Below are positions 1-15,300 of a stretch of 64,000 bases of DNA, piece after piece. The notes under the pieces were generated by a model. That model worked only from the letters and a program-made list of their open reading frames with translations, had not been told where the DNA came from and did no database searches. Made by a program: the position numbers and the translations under genes. Every line of letters starts with the position of its first letter. Position 1 is the stretch's first letter. Origin of the DNA: Lineus longissimus (taxonomy: Eukaryota > Nemertea > Pilidiophora > Heteronemertea > Lineidae); the NCBI RefSeq assembly GCF_910592395.1, contig NC_088311.1, forward strand, positions 4,342,501-4,406,500, given 5' to 3'.

Positions 1-321
1 TGAGCACAGTGAGTGAAACTAGACACTTAAAGCTAGGTTCATATTGAGTTCACGTTGTCACTTCTAACTTGTCACTTCAAGTCATTTCCGAAGAGGGAGC
101 CACATATAAATTGAAAGTAATATTCCCTTTCTCCCTAATACATTGTCATATTTTTAAGTCAGAGTCAAAGAATGACCATGTTTGTAACATGTGACATATG
201 AAATGTGAAATGTCTCCATGTCAATCACATGTAAATCGACCAAATGCGCACAGGAATTTATGCTGTCATGTGTTTCATCCCTGGTTGGACAATTTTCTCA
301 CGTGGTGTCCTGAGGTCTTAC

Positions 322-3300
322 CTGTGATAATCTCCTGCAATCCAGCATCGTCTCCCCTAATACCCTGAGGTATTTATGTATCGCCATGTGGTCCTTCAAC
401 GCCAAGATGTCCTCTTCAGCATACTTGAAAAACGCAATGGCAAAACGGAATAGCACCTTAGTACCCTCGTAAAGAAAATCATCCCAAATTCTAAGGAACG
501 TCTCCACAGGAATGTTGTCCACAAACACTGTCAGGAACCAGTTGAATGTAAATAGTGACATGTCGACTTCATAGCTATCGAGATGGGCGTAAAAACGAGG
601 CAGCTTCTCACTTATAAGGTCCTTCAGCACCCTCTGAAACAGGAGAACAATTTGATTAGGCCCCATCATAAAAATATTAGTTTATCATCAATGGACACAT
701 AATTTTTTCCGCCTGCAACAACTTTTAAAATCTTCAAATCGATATGTTTCATTAAACTTAACATTTCAGGAAAAGTTTTTTTCAAGTGACTTACGAATTA
801 CTACCTATCAAGAGAAACAGCTCCTGAACAAGTTCTCACCTGATCAGCTTGTGAAGCAATGAGTGTCTTGCTGTAGTAGTCTTGTGGCATGATGAAGTCA
901 ACGATACACACCAAGCACCAGAAGGCATCCTCCTCGTTCAGGAAGAGAAGTGCGATAGCCACCAAGCGATTCAAGCCCTAGAAAAGAGATTTGGAAACTT
1001 GGAAGAGACCGCAAAATCTCAACGCACATATCACATGGGAGTGTGAATTGGGTTGTGTTGTTGTTTCAGATGGCACTCTCTGTTACATGAGGAGGGACAT
1101 ATTTATGGAAACATCTTTCAGGTGTCGTTTCTAGTCATTTGAACCTTGGCCTTCATGTCATGTAGGACTCGAGTGTGGGCCAGAGAGGGACTCTGGGGTC
1201 TCAAGAAGGTACAGCTAAAGCCGTATGAAGTTGAGCTTACCTGGCAGTATCCAACCACAGGATTGTGACAACTGTAGGCCTGTAGGATTCTCCGTAACCT
1301 GGGTATACCTTCTCCTTGGAGACTCTCGTAATGTTTGTTATTGGGCAAGGTCCTCAACAAGTCAAGCTCAATCTGAAAATATGTTGATAATGTCTGAAAA
1401 TGTTCAACACTGCCGTGGCCCAAATCACATGCTGACAAGACATAACCTAATCTGCCCCTAAAATATCAGTTGCAGTTCTACACTTCTTAGTTTCGAGGGG
1501 AAGGTCTTGGCTAATACATAATCACTATGAACTGGCCATCCTTGACATCCGTGACACAACAATTAAGAAAGACAGAATGGAAAGAGTGATATGGAGACTA
1601 TCATTGACTCAGAGTTCCATTGAGTCTCAAGTAATATGAGAATGTTACCTGTTTGGCAGCAGGATTGTACCTCTTGATTCCTCCTTTCGTCGACAGGAGA
1701 TCACAGTAGTAAGATGGGCCAACAATCTCCCGCATCTTACCGACTCTGAAGTTTATCACGCTGAAACAGACAACAGAAACTTTAGACTAGAAAGGCTTTT
1801 AGAACCAATATGTCAAAATGCAGCTGTTTCCCACCAGGCACTTGCACAACCTAGGCACCCAGTACACCGAATCGCAAGGCAATCAAAGTAGAGCAACTTG
1901 TACTAGGTTAAGTACGATGTATCTGTATTGGGTATCAAACTCACAATGTATGGATTATCAGCACCAGACACCTTTTGCCACCAGACCACATTGCCAATTT
2001 TGAATAATAATCAAATTATTGCTGTACTTACGCCTTCCACACCTTCTCCTTCATGTCATAAGGTATTCCCTGTCGTATCAGAATCTTCAAGTCAACGCAC
2101 GGCTGCAGCTCTCGTGTCCCTAGGTTGACGAAGTAGTTCTCCCACTTCACTCTCAGGGATGTCAGGTAATCACTGCCCTGGATTAGAGAGAGGGATCGTT
2201 CAAAGATTTCATAAAGAAGGTTTAACCTTTAGGTCTCAAATAAGAAGGCACAGAGAGAGTAGGGTTGTCAATATAACTATGGGGATGTAAACTTGTTTTA
2301 ATTCTGAGAGGCAGTTAAAAAACCTTGCATCTTGATAGACCCATCGTACATTAGCAGAGCAAGATATAGCAAGACAGATGGTCCCCGGCCGTTCAACTTC
2401 CTTCGTGCTATCGTGAGAGAAAGCTACCTGTATTGTGCTTGTGATATCCTCAGAATCCTTCTGGAGTCTCCTTGCCCTGGCAACTAGATGGTTTTCCTCC
2501 TCGTCCAACAATGCTGTCTTACAAAAGCCATACTTGTCGTACTCGAAGTTACTGAAATGACAAAGAGAAGTATGACGAATTCTGCTTTAAATGCTTCAAA
2601 CAGAAGGCAAAATACCTCATTAGGGGAAAGAGGCAACCTCTGACAGCCTTCGGAAATACAACCTGGCATGGTCACAGGCCCCCCTTACTGAAAAAAAATA
2701 ATTATGGTATGGCAATGTGCTATTGATTCCATGCAAAGATGAGTATGGTGACCCCCATATGTGCTCAGGTCATGTCTGAATTTGTTAGGTTGGATTTTGC
2801 CAATACTCACCTACGACTGGAGTCTTCCAAACCATCAGCTTTTGTGTGTACGTCACTCTCCATGGCATCTTCAAGTAATCGTGTCACAAGCTCCTCAGAC
2901 TGATTCTCACTGCCCTCTGAAAGACACAAGATCAAACACGCACTTGAACATGAGACTTCACTCACAGGCCTATGACTTTCTGGTCCCACACAAAAATCTG
3001 AGGGTAGAATATCAAGATACACAGATGCGTTTTTCGAGCTGCTGAAACTCCTGTAAAAAGAACAAAGCTGAGAGAGATTATAGGCAAGGCTGTAGGGGCT
3101 CCCTAGTTCTGATTATGGGTGTTCTTTTTCAGTGGTTTGTTGGTTACTGCAGAAGTTGTTTATTGTTGGCTGTATTGACAGAACCTGGCAGTTGAGCAGA
3201 ACAGGCCGAGTGCGCCTCTCCCCTGGATCCATTTCTGAGAAGAGGAAAAGATAAACAGAGAGAACCATCACCTAAGTTTCATATCAGAAGAGGAAGAATG

Positions 3301-6300
3301 AAAGACCTCAACCTTAAATTGTATTTTGCACTTACGAACAAAACATTCCTCATTCCTCATTCCAGTCGTATCTGTCGTTGACGGCTGCCGTGTGTCCAGT
3401 TCGATTAACCCCTCCTCCTCAAAGCTGGACTGAATCCGCCTAACAGCAGACCGAATCTGATTCTGCACATCCTCAACAGATTTGCTTATGTCGTCCATCT
3501 GCTCTGAGGCAAATTTACGCAGGAATGAGACTTTACGACCAACGACTGGGTTCCTCTCCAACTCATCTATTGTGGGAGTCCAAGTTTCCGCGGAGGCCGT
3601 GAAAGACTGATCAGAGTGCGATCTAGCCCTGTACACTCGGTCGTGGGTATGAGTAAAGGTCTGTGCCCGCTTCAGGGGCCTTTTCCCAGGCGTTTCTTTG
3701 TCAGCTCTTGAGAATGATTGGAAGAACCTCAAAACAGACCGCTTTGGTGTAGGGTCTGGGGACGAGGTATTACTTCCACTGGCAGACTCGTAACTCTTGT
3801 GCGCCGGTGACACTGACTTTGTGCTCAGGACTAGTTTCGGTTTCAATGACATGTTAGGTACGCTGAATGTTTTGTGCAATGATTTGGGTTTTGGATCCAA
3901 CAAGCAATCGTAAGATGCTCTCCTATCTAATGTCTTGTAAACTAACCCATGACTGCCATCATTGCACTCCTGATTGGAAGTCTGTTGGTCAGACGGCCAT
4001 CTTGACCGCCGCATAGCATGGTTACGACGGATAGAACGACACGAATCTTGCTGCCTATGAAACGAATGTTTCGGCAAGTCTGAATCCAGAATATTATCAA
4101 AACTCCCATGGTAATCCTTTCTCCTCATATTCGGAGTATGATCTGGAATTAAGTCATCATTTTCTGCTTCCAGTACGCGATCCCTCCTGGCCCGTAGTTC
4201 TGGTGATACGGCAGTGCCATCTACAACCATCTCCAAAGATTCACACCGTTTCTGCAAATCTCGCGACACAGTTACATTAATATTGTGTTGTTTCCGCCTT
4301 GGTTGAGGAGTCAGCCTCTCATTGACATTTCTCCAGCGATCCCGTGCGAGATCTGAGCCATCGATATCCTTTAACTTTAAGAATGCAGACTTCCTACTTA
4401 ACTTCTCCAGAACTAAATCAGTTTGCGACTCCGTCAGATCACCAAAAACACTATCCTTTATTTCAGAGGCTGGGCGGTTCTTCTGGGTATATTGACGACG
4501 ATGCTTTTTCCGCTGCCGATGCAAATCTACTGGTAACTCAGACAATGGGTAACTTCCCCTACGATTGACAACTTGAAGTTCATATTCATTGACCGGGGAT
4601 TTTCCTTCCAAACCATCTGTCTTATTAACGGTATTAGTTTTACTATCCGTTTTCCTAGATTTACGAACGTCTCTGTTTACAGACTTATCAGCTTTTACTG
4701 CAGAGTCCGATCGATACTTTTGCAAATAACGACAAATGTCGTGTGTCTTGTTCTGGCAAAAGTCCACTGAATCATTCTTCTCACCACCCTTTTTAGGCCA
4801 GAACAATTCTGCCAATTTGCTGACACCAGACAACTCAATTTTGCTCTGACGGAGGTCTTCAATCATGTCATTATTCGACATGCAGAAAGTCCTAGACCTA
4901 TTCAAATTCAGCCTCTCTGACCGTGAAATCTGGCTCTCTTTTCGCATACCAGACTTCGAGATTTTATCAGTGACAAAGTGACCCGCCTCAGATTTTGTGC
5001 GAGCAAGGCTTCTCTTCCTATCTGAAGGAACTGACCTCAACTCAATCACTTCTAGTTCCTCATCAGAAGCATCCTCAAAATCCTTGGATTTTAGTATCCA
5101 ATTGTCCTTCACTGGTTCACTACCTCCAGTATTTAGGCTATCCACCTCTACATCCTCAGCCACGTCAGACCTTGTGACTGCCTGTGAAAATGCCCGCAAA
5201 TGATGTTCTGTCATGAAATTCTTAGGATCTTTCAGCAACTTTCGTTTTCCTTGAACATCTCTTCCCAGATCCATTACTCCAGGTTCCCCTTCAGCCTTTG
5301 CATGAGAAAATGTCTTGCCAGACACAACGTCATAACCAGTCAGTTTCTTCCTCCTTTCATGACTTGGCTTAGTATATTCATCAGCATTTATACGTCTCAC
5401 ATCATATTCATCATCTGACAGAATATCACGACCATCAACAGAGTTCCACGCATCTACTTTCCTCCCTTCCCGCCCACTATCAAGTCTGCTTTTCCCCACC
5501 TTCGGCACACTGGAGGGTTCACAAAAGTAGCTTACAGGTGCGTAGCGACTGTTTTGTAAATCACATGAATCATCAAGAACATTGTCCAAGCTATGACTCC
5601 TATAGCGGCCCTGAAGCTTTGGCCTTGAAGATCTTCCTTTCTCCCATTCCTTTTCCCTGTCATTCATACTATCATTGTCAGCCCTAGTGTTACATAATGT
5701 CGTCACAACAACTGATGAACTCCGACCACGCAATTCCTTCTTGTCACAGCGAGAATTGGGGAAGATGGTCTGCGAATTCAGACGCATTGAATGTGAACCA
5801 TTCAGACGTGGTACCCTAGATTCCTTCCGACTAAACTCAGCTGGAAACATGTTTCCTTTGAACGACTGAGACGACAGAGCACAAGGCATAGTTTTCATAT
5901 TCAAATCTAACTTTGGTATCAAACTGATACCATCCCGCTGAGGTTTATCGGTCCTCCGGGGCATCCCTATAGAACACTGCACCTCTTCGCTTGCTTTTTT
6001 CCCACTAGAATTCCGATGATGTGTTGAGAGGAAAACCTCTCCATTGAATAAACCTGTTCTCCTTGAGGTGTGCATTTTGGACGGACCAGTACCCATGTTC
6101 ATATCACAAGACATTGTTTGTGCTTTGTGGTTGTGATTAGGACTGATCTGATCCAAAATTTGCTCCAACGGTTTTCGTCTTCCTCTGCTTGGAGACCTCC
6201 CACTCACATCACCTTTAACACCATTCTCAACGGGGTAGGTGTCTTGGACAGCCTTAGCATCTAAAATGTCCTGAATTTTTCCACGGAAAATATCAGTATC

Positions 6301-9300
6301 ATACTTTGCATTATCCTGAAAGTCATTTCTTCCATTCACATTACTGTCAGTAACCGAAGTTGATACATTTTTTTGGGAACCATTTGAACTTTCAGCAACC
6401 TTGCCTCGGTTGTGAGAAGGATCATATTCTGACCTAGAATTCTGTCGCAATATACTCGCACGGGGAATTTGTGAAGTTTTACGCAAATCTGCTGAACAGT
6501 CCAAATCGTGCCCATAAAATATGAGAGAGTTTCGTTTCAATGTTTTCATTGATTTGGGTGATTTGCTTTCGTTAACAATGTCTGATTGCGATTTTGCAGG
6601 CACCGATTTTGATCCTGATAGTTTTGGTGACGAATTGGTCACAACTGGCTCAAAAATTTCATCCTGCACGTTACTGATTTGCGCATGCCCTGCTTCATCA
6701 TTGTCGTCAGAGAGCGAGCCATTTGCTAAAATGTCGCTAGAATCACTGGTACTGCTGAATATCTTCCTTGGGGACAAGTCACTTGAATCACACGTAGTAC
6801 TGCTGAATATTCTGTTTCGAAACAGATTAGGCATGTCTGCCACTTTATGCGAGACTTCTGCAATATCCTGTCGCTTCTGAGCAGAACAATCATTTGTGAA
6901 TGTGGCTAAACTCTCTTCATCTCCATGGAAACCATCTGTTGTAGTAGAAACGTATGTCTGATTGTCCAAATTGGAATCCTCGCTATCTGCTGTGTCAGAG
7001 TCCGGTTCTGATGACAGAACACACGTAGCCACTTTCGACTCAGTCCTGTCACTCCCATTCCGACTTCTTTCTCCTTGCCTCTCCTGAATGCACGGCTTGG
7101 CACCCGAGTTCCACAAAACCAATGATGAATGATCGACCATTGTGTTTTTAGGCCCGCGTAGGTTGTGAAAGGCCTCATATGCAGCTGATACATCCAGATA
7201 ATCAATACGGATACATGGGAGCGACGTTCCTCAACCACAAACTGCTCTGTGCCGGCAAAGTGGTTGCACCTGGTCTTCCTCTACTCGATGAATATCATCC
7301 CTAAAGTTGATTAATAATTGATATTGTGAAAGGGCGACTGTGCCATCCCTGCAAATGTGTCTAGGGCAGGTCTTAATGAACAGATTGTCACCAACTGCTA
7401 TGTGTGACAAAGATATCTCTTGTGGGTAAAACAGGTAATCGCTGGGTTTGAGATTGATGGCAGGTTGCTTCGATCATCGATTCGGCATTTTGTTAAACGT
7501 TATTTCTATTTTACTGAGACACCTGTAAACACCAACTGAGTACCCCTTTAAATTCAGTTAAGACTAGAAACGCATAAGGAACCTTGGACTCAATATAATT
7601 CCTTGAAGCTACATTGTATTCACCCTTAGATATTTTCAGTCAATAAAAAAATCAATTGCCCAGAGTGTAGGCCTACTGTCCAGACCTCATTAAATCCGCA
7701 GCTGAACTAAATCAAGTCGAGCAGCCTGTCCGGTATGACCCATACAGCATTTGATATTAATCTAAAGCACTCTGTGTTCAGAAATGTCACCACAAACAGT
7801 TCCAACAATCACATTATAACTCTTCTCTGGAGGACTGCAAATTAAAGCACCAGAACCAGATCAGGCCTATTAGAAAAAAAAAGCCTCAACAAAATGTAGC
7901 TTTGTAGATGTGCACGTGACAGATTTCTTGAAAGAAATGGAATAATCCATATACCAGAAAATACACATACCTATAGGTATGCATACATATACATATACAT
8001 ATACCTTTGCTCTAGTCAGGACAAGACAGGGATCTTCTTTTTGACACACACCCTGGCCCTTGACAAAAGAATTCATAGTAAGAATGGTCCTAATCCAGGA
8101 TATAGCATTGAATGCATGTCCAGGCCCCCTGTTGTAACAATTGAGACATACTGCCTACACAGAATGCCCTATCTGATAAGAAAGAGGGGTCATTTCAGAT
8201 GAAGCAAAATCAATCACAGCTGTCAATTATAAAAGACTAAGGTGTGAAAGATTGATCCACGGTCAGGATCCGGTCAGGTCACCGAGGGCCAACACCTGCC
8301 AATGGAGAAATATGCAGCAGTCCTACTTGAAAGGAGCCACTGTACGGCACTACACAGTGGTGAGTGCACAGAGGCTGCACAAATCTTTAAAACTGGCCAT
8401 GAATTTGGGTAGGCCTACAATGACTCTCAGGGGCATGCTACCTTTCTCAATCTCAGACTCCTGGATCCGTCCAAGCTACATTGGGGCTAAAGCATTTCCT
8501 GACTGTTAATAGCAGGGCTTTTATAATCCCTTTTTATGACCTGACAAGATGCCTAAACCTAGCAGGGAGGAATTCTTGCCAGCCGGTAGACAAGCTCAGA
8601 GAATTTAAACTGGACAGACAACAGCCTTCAACGCTTAGACACAACCGTCAATCTTGAAACAAAGAAGAAAGTCGTTTGAGGTGATACTGGCCTCAGGCGT
8701 TCCTGATTGGTATGGTATTAAGGGACATCACCCTATCTCCTTGATAATCCAATGAATGAGAATCATTGTAGGACCACTTTGGACTCACTTGACACAATTC
8801 AGCTAAATGAATCATGAAGGGAATGTCACCAATCGTTCCTCCACACCAAGCGAATGACATTTGAAACTTCAAAGTGAATGAATTCACACCAATCCTGGGA
8901 TCACCTTTCCAATCCAAATTGAAATCTGTGTCTGAGACTAATGGATAAACCACGAGCAACAGTTTGCGATATAAAGTATAATGCACTCGGTCACATCTGC
9001 TGACCAATGAGGGCTGGCCTATTATCACATCATCCTCAATTAATTGATGTAATTTCAACTCAGCACATGTAGGCTATTGCCATCCTGGCTTCTGTGAAGT
9101 TTTGCTTCTTTATGAGCAGCATTTTCGGATGCATGCATTGACCAATGAGAGTATGGCATGCACATGTCATGGTGTCATCATCCTGTCACCCCCTCTGATG
9201 GATGATGAATGTCTTCATAAACAGTTCAGACTCGACCGTGAGGTGATGAATCTGCATCAATGTTGAACTTAGCTAGCAGTACATAAATGACGGGTCATAT

Positions 9301-12300
9301 GACAACATCTATTGCATAACACTTAACAGTAAGGTAAGATAAAGTCGTTGAGTAATTGCCCCAGAATAACTGGAAGCAATTATCACATTGATTGGTGATT
9401 ACATGCATGGTACAATTATAACTTTAGCACAATTACGACAATGCTATCAATATGCATGAACTATTATGTCTTTTGCCAGTTAGCAGCAGTTGTCCAAAAA
9501 GTTGACATCCAACTGTGTAAGTTTAAATAAGTTTGCCCATGAACAGTATAGGTGGGTGTTTTTGATAAATCCCGAAACCAGCCTTTATACAAGAACTCTA
9601 TAAACGACATTCCCAGGCATTATCAACAGACATGACTCCATCTTTTAATTTCCTCCACTAAGCTAATAATCAATACCCATATGTAAAGTCACAGTGACCA
9701 GGCCTCTCTACACCTAGCACCTGCCTCTCTACACCTAGCAACTGCGTTCATGATTATAGGACGTTAATCTCTCTATCTAAATATGAATAATACATCGAGT
9801 ATCTGACAATAATAACAGCTGACACCCAAGCTTCATTTTCATAGAAACAAGCCGATTACATGTTCTGTCATCATGCAAGACTCAATCAGAGGAGGTAGTC
9901 AACAGAGTGCCAGACTCAATCAGGGGAAGCAGCCAATAGAGTACCAGACTCAATAAGGGGAAGCAGTCAATAGAGTACCAGACTCAATCAGGGGAAGCAG
10001 CCAATAGAGTACCAGACTCAATCAGGGGAAGCAGTCAATAGAGTACCAGACTCAATCAGGGGAAGCAGCCAATAGAGTACCAGACTCAATCAGGGGAAGC
10101 AGCCAATAGAGTACCAGTCTCAATCAGGGGAAGCAGCCAATAGAGTACCAGTCTCAATCAGGGGAAGCAGCCAATAGAGTACCAGACTCAATCAGGGGAA
10201 GCAGCCAATAGAGTACCAGACAGGGCAAGTAGCCAACAGAGTGCCAGACTCAATCAGGGGAAGCAGCCAATAGAGTACCAGACTCAATAAGGGCAAGTAG
10301 CCAACAGAGTGCCAGACTCAACAGACTCAAATACAAACAAAACTCTCTAATCATTTGCCAAAACCGTCCACAGAGAATCTGACACATATGGTAAACTCCT
10401 GTATGTCTCGGGCCTACTCCCACTGATTCCATGATACTGAAGTTTTGATTAAAATGAACTAAATTTCCACATTGACTGAAATTACAGTGTCACAAACAAT
10501 GATCTGTCCCATACTATTAATTAAAGCATAAACTTCCTATTCCAAAAATTGAAAATATGATTGAGGATCCAAAATCTTTTTTGATTCCCTCCGACTCTGG
10601 CTTTCCAATCATATCCTCCATCACTCATGCATAGACACACACTATTCACCAGACAAGGATTCACTCAATATCCAACGGCAGGTGTAGGAACACTCGACTA
10701 CCGTGGTAGGTATCAATATGGTAGGCCTAAAAGTCATTATAGGCCTACATTATGCACATAGCAGTCATAGCGACAGCAATCCATACACTGGAATTGCAAT
10801 GCTAACAGGTGTTCTCAACAATAAAGATACATTTGGGATTATCAATTGAGAATATGGTTAATAACTTTTTTTTCACATGATTTCTACTGAAATATTTTTT
10901 CAGTATTTCAAGTGCTGATGCTTCCTTATACTCGGATATTTTCTATCCAATTCAGAAAAAGCAGCCTCACAGCCAGTACTGCTGGCTACACAATATAGAG
11001 CCGAGGATTGTATTTCTAAATGAATTGGCGTGGTCAAGGAACTGAAATTCCTTGCCCTATGAAGTCCTTCGAATGAGACTTCAAGGGGTATGGCGTTTGT
11101 ATCTAATCTTGGGTCAGGAGCAGACAAATGGTAATCAACTTACCAGTGCCCATCTTTGGTGGTGACAGTTGGTTGAGGAGCAGAAGATACTTGCTTTGGA
11201 TGCTGTAATAGTTGGCTTCATTTTTGGCACATTGTCTGCAAATGTATTCGAGACGATGAAATAATTATATTACATACTGTACAAGACAAGGGACAAATTT
11301 TGAATTCTCAAGAGTCAAGGAATGATCATTTGTACTATCTACCAGGAGGGCCTATAGAGAAAGCTTGGTACATAGTGGAAACCACAGTGCACTTTGCACT
11401 ATGATGTGATTGTGTTTTGACTTTATTTAGATTGAAAATAGTTCTAAGCTGGGAACAACTGTAGTTCATTTGTGCAAAAAACAAAATTCAAAAATATGAT
11501 GATGAAATACCTACACAAGTAGCATCTTTGCTCTTCTCTCGTCGTCTGCCCTCAACATGTTCAACTCCAGGATCTCCTTACTCAGCAACTTGTTCTGCAA
11601 CTCGTAGGCCTCGCAAACCTCCTGTCAACAAAAACACAAAGTCATTATCAGGTATGGTAAAATTTGCAAAGCTAACAAATGCTAGTATTCTAGAGTTAAG
11701 TTTAAGGAATCGATATCAAGCTGGAGGTATTGGTTGACTCCGCATACACTGCGCCGATGGAGCTGAAATGCAGACCAAAATCAAGGCAGCAGCCGAAGTA
11801 TTCGGTGAAATGACAAAGTGCAGTGTGCAATCTTTCATTGAACACCACAATGCGCCCACCTTGTTTCTCTCTATTTCCTCAAAGTGAAGACCTGCCATTG
11901 TTGTCAGTGTCGTGTTCATTGCACTGTCAGTTGTGTTTTCGTTGAAGTTTCCCTGTTCATAGGCAGCGAGCTGATGAGTCAGGGAGCGGACCACCTCATC
12001 TTTGGCCTGCAGCGACTCCTGGTACATGGAGATCTGCTCCTTCATACTCTTGTTCTCCGACTCAAGTTTTCTATTGAAGTAGAAAAGAGATGCAAGTTAA
12101 TATCTGATCAGCAATGTACCTGACTTTTCTACGACGAAGATTTTCTGCTTTCAGATTTTTAGAATATGTATGTTCAAGTTCCGCCTCAAAATATTAGAGA
12201 CAGTCTATGTCACTTATCTGGTTTATCTCCAAGCCCCCACCCATCGGCCACTTGTTTACAACACAATCAATCATCATGTTGCCATGACTACATAGTAGGT

Positions 12301-15300
12301 CGCAGCAACAGGAGTTTTACCTGATTCTATGAGTGATCATCGCCATTTCCTCCTTCGTCGTGGTCATCAGATGTTCCAAATCAACGATCATCTTATCCTT
12401 CACCTTCAGTTGCTCCAAGTCCTTAAGATCGGTGACAGAATGTCGGAATTCAGCCCTGGAGAAATATGAAACATTTGCTAAACCAAATATCTGCAAAAGG
12501 CATGCAGTTAGGTTAGCATTATTGTAGCAAGGTCTGTTTGGGGTTAGCAATGTATTTAAAAAGTTAGAGTAAGGTTTAGCAAGACCAGCATTACATATAC
12601 GTACAAATCCTGCAATCACATACTGAAAAAAATTACCCAAACCATGATACACCTGAGCGGAGAGAGAAGGCTATTTCCTTACTCTGTGGACAGCTCCCTC
12701 TGTTTAACATCAACTTGTTTCTGTAAGAGTCTCACAATATCTTTGTGGGCCTCGAGTTCCTCTTCTACACCTGCTAGTTCATCTTTTAATGTAGCAATCG
12801 TAAGGTCCAACTGGAATGAAAAAATTGAAAAATGAAACAAAGCTGACTGAATTACTGTCAAAGGCAAAGCAGGATAAGCAAAAATGTGAGCCTACTGTAT
12901 CAGTGTATGTTGCTTTGAGAGGAACTGCAGAGATAGGCACTACTGAACAAACAAATGTGGCAGAAAGAAGATTTAATACCTGTTTACACCTATTACAAGA
13001 AGATTCTACAGTCTCATCTGATGTAGACTTTGTCCGAGACATCATCCGCTTCAATGCAGAAAACTTGGAGTCTTTGGAAATTGTTGATTGTGGTGTTGCA
13101 AATGATATGGACTTCGATTTGGCAGTCTCAGGGATAGGTGCACTGATGTCTGTCTGTGAGCTCCCTGACTGGGCCGTGGCAATACTAGAGACAGGCGTGC
13201 TGATGTCTGTCTGTGAGCTCCCTGACATGGTTGTGGCGATATTAGAGGCAGGCGTGCTGATGTCTGTCTGCGAGCTCCCCAACTTGGCTTTGGCAGTATT
13301 AGAGGCAGGCGTGCTGATATCAGTCTGTGAACTACCAGGTGATGATGAAATAGGAGCATCAAGATAACCTGAGGAGACAAAATGATGTAGTAGCAGTAAC
13401 TAAACATATCACATGGTGCGCCCAAATAACAAGACATTGAATGAAAATGACCCAATTCTGGAGGATACTAGTGTCCTCAAATACAAGGGGCTTCAAACAG
13501 AGCTTCAACATTACCTTGAAATGATTGTTTCTCAGCGGCAGGTTTCCCAGTGGTGGCCTTGAACTGTGTGAACGTGTTGCGTAGTTCAATCTTCCAGTTA
13601 CTCCACGACACGTTGCTCAGGCCAGCTGAACCCCTACGACTAGAAGCTGACTTTTGCCCAACCATGACCGTGGAAGAGTCAACTGGATTCAACAACATAC
13701 AGTCGCCATCAGGGGAGACAGTCATTGTTTTCAGATTCAGAGGTTGCACCAGGCCACTCTCCGCTACCTGAAAATTTCACAAGAAAAATAAGCTTTTTAT
13801 ATGAACGCCCCATTTACTCTGCCCACTTTAGAACCTGCCTCATCTTTTCAAAACACGTCTTGCAGTACATGTATGTGACTGGACGTGATATTTATATTGG
13901 TGCGCCCAAATGATAATGTTGACAAAAAACTTTAAATGTCAGAAAGGCGAAAATGAAAGGATTACATTTCCTGGATTACAATATGTGTAAGCAAACCTTG
14001 ATCTGTTTTGTGGTGATTGTTTCTTCAGATATGACTGTCTGCCGGAGACTGTGTTGTCTTCTCCGTTTCTGTAACTCCTGCAGCCAATACATCATTGTCT
14101 GTTTGTCGCCAGCATCCAGGTAATACGTGCGTTCGATGTTTCTGAAAATGATCAACAATTCAAGAAAATCGCAATCAAACACATAGATTGGGCATATAGC
14201 CAGGGATTGTTGCTGAAAATGATCAACAATTCAAGAAAAGCACAATCAAACACATAGATTAGGCATATACATGTAGCCAGGGGTCAAATACATCAGGTGT
14301 TACGACTTATTAGAAAAGAGAACAGATTTTTCATGATGATTCCTGGAATTTTTATGTTCCCAATCTGATTACAGTACTTTCAATGGCATAAAGCACGCAT
14401 ACATGATATACAGTTTATATTTATTAATAGCAAGTAGGCCCCTATAGATTTTTTATCCATACTTGGTAATAGTGACAAAAGTATCTAGCTTTAGCAAATG
14501 TTAACTGAAAATAATGTTAGAAAGCCACATAGCATGCTAAAGAACTTTAGTAAATTTACCCATTTCCCTTTCTTTTATCTTCAATTGACCTGCATGGAGG
14601 ACAAAATTGTGATGTTTGTCAAAAATAAATATATTTCTTAAATGCCTCAGGGAGCATGTGAGATTATTCTTCATGATATATATTTATCAATATACAAATT
14701 GATAGCCAACCCCCTTTAAGAATCTTTGTTGTTCTTCAAAATCCTGATAAAACTTATTCTCTTGTAAAAAGTTTTCAGTAAGTCACAGGACATGCACGTA
14801 CCGGCAGACTGGTGTAGAAGACAGCGACTCCATAAACACTAGAACATAACAGCATTGCTTGAAGGGGTTAATTTACAGCAAGCATAATAGGGCCTACCAA
14901 CCATGTAATGTATACACACACCCACCTTATTTGGAAAAATCCTGGCTTCTCCATGTTGAGTGCCTCAAATGGAAACACAGCATTGGAGATGTCAATTTCT
15001 CCCAAAGGAAGCACATCTTGAGGGGTTCTATAGTAGTAAAGTTTACAAGTGTTTTCACCGTAAACAAACCACCGCAACTTGTAGCTTTTCACAAGCCCTC
15101 GATTGCCAAGTTTGCTCAGATAACCACACAGTTTCTCTTCCGGGAGTGGAAAAGTTGGAGCGGGTGTCCCGTCTTTTGGCGCCGCTGTTTCACTCCCTGC
15201 ACCAGATTTTTTATCATGCGATGCATTTTCCCCTTCTTGAATAACCTCAAAACTACTGTGACTACTTGGTTCAGATGGTGTTGAGTTGATAGGGGAGTTA

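Noticed and set aside
2807-3048. Possible extra cassette exon after acceptor 3049 (DILPSDFCVGPESHRP frame)
   Set aside because: It has a fair acceptor and a GTGAGT donor near 2964, but neither entry nor exit phase fits the phase-1 junction of the neighbours. Direct joining to 2916 is perfect.
9870-10325. CRISPR-like direct repeats
   Set aside because: Units are contiguous with no unique spacers, and the genome is animal.
10900-11127. Minus-strand ORF with a vague hAT-transposase C-terminal look (CEAAFSELDRKYPSIRK)
   Set aside because: It starts inside the intron right after the exon-9 donor, has no acceptor, no other transposase parts and no terminal repeats.
12816-13367. Plus-strand 183-codon ORF with ELP repeats
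   Set aside because: Mirror image of TBC1D2 exon 4, whose splice phases fit the minus-strand gene exactly.
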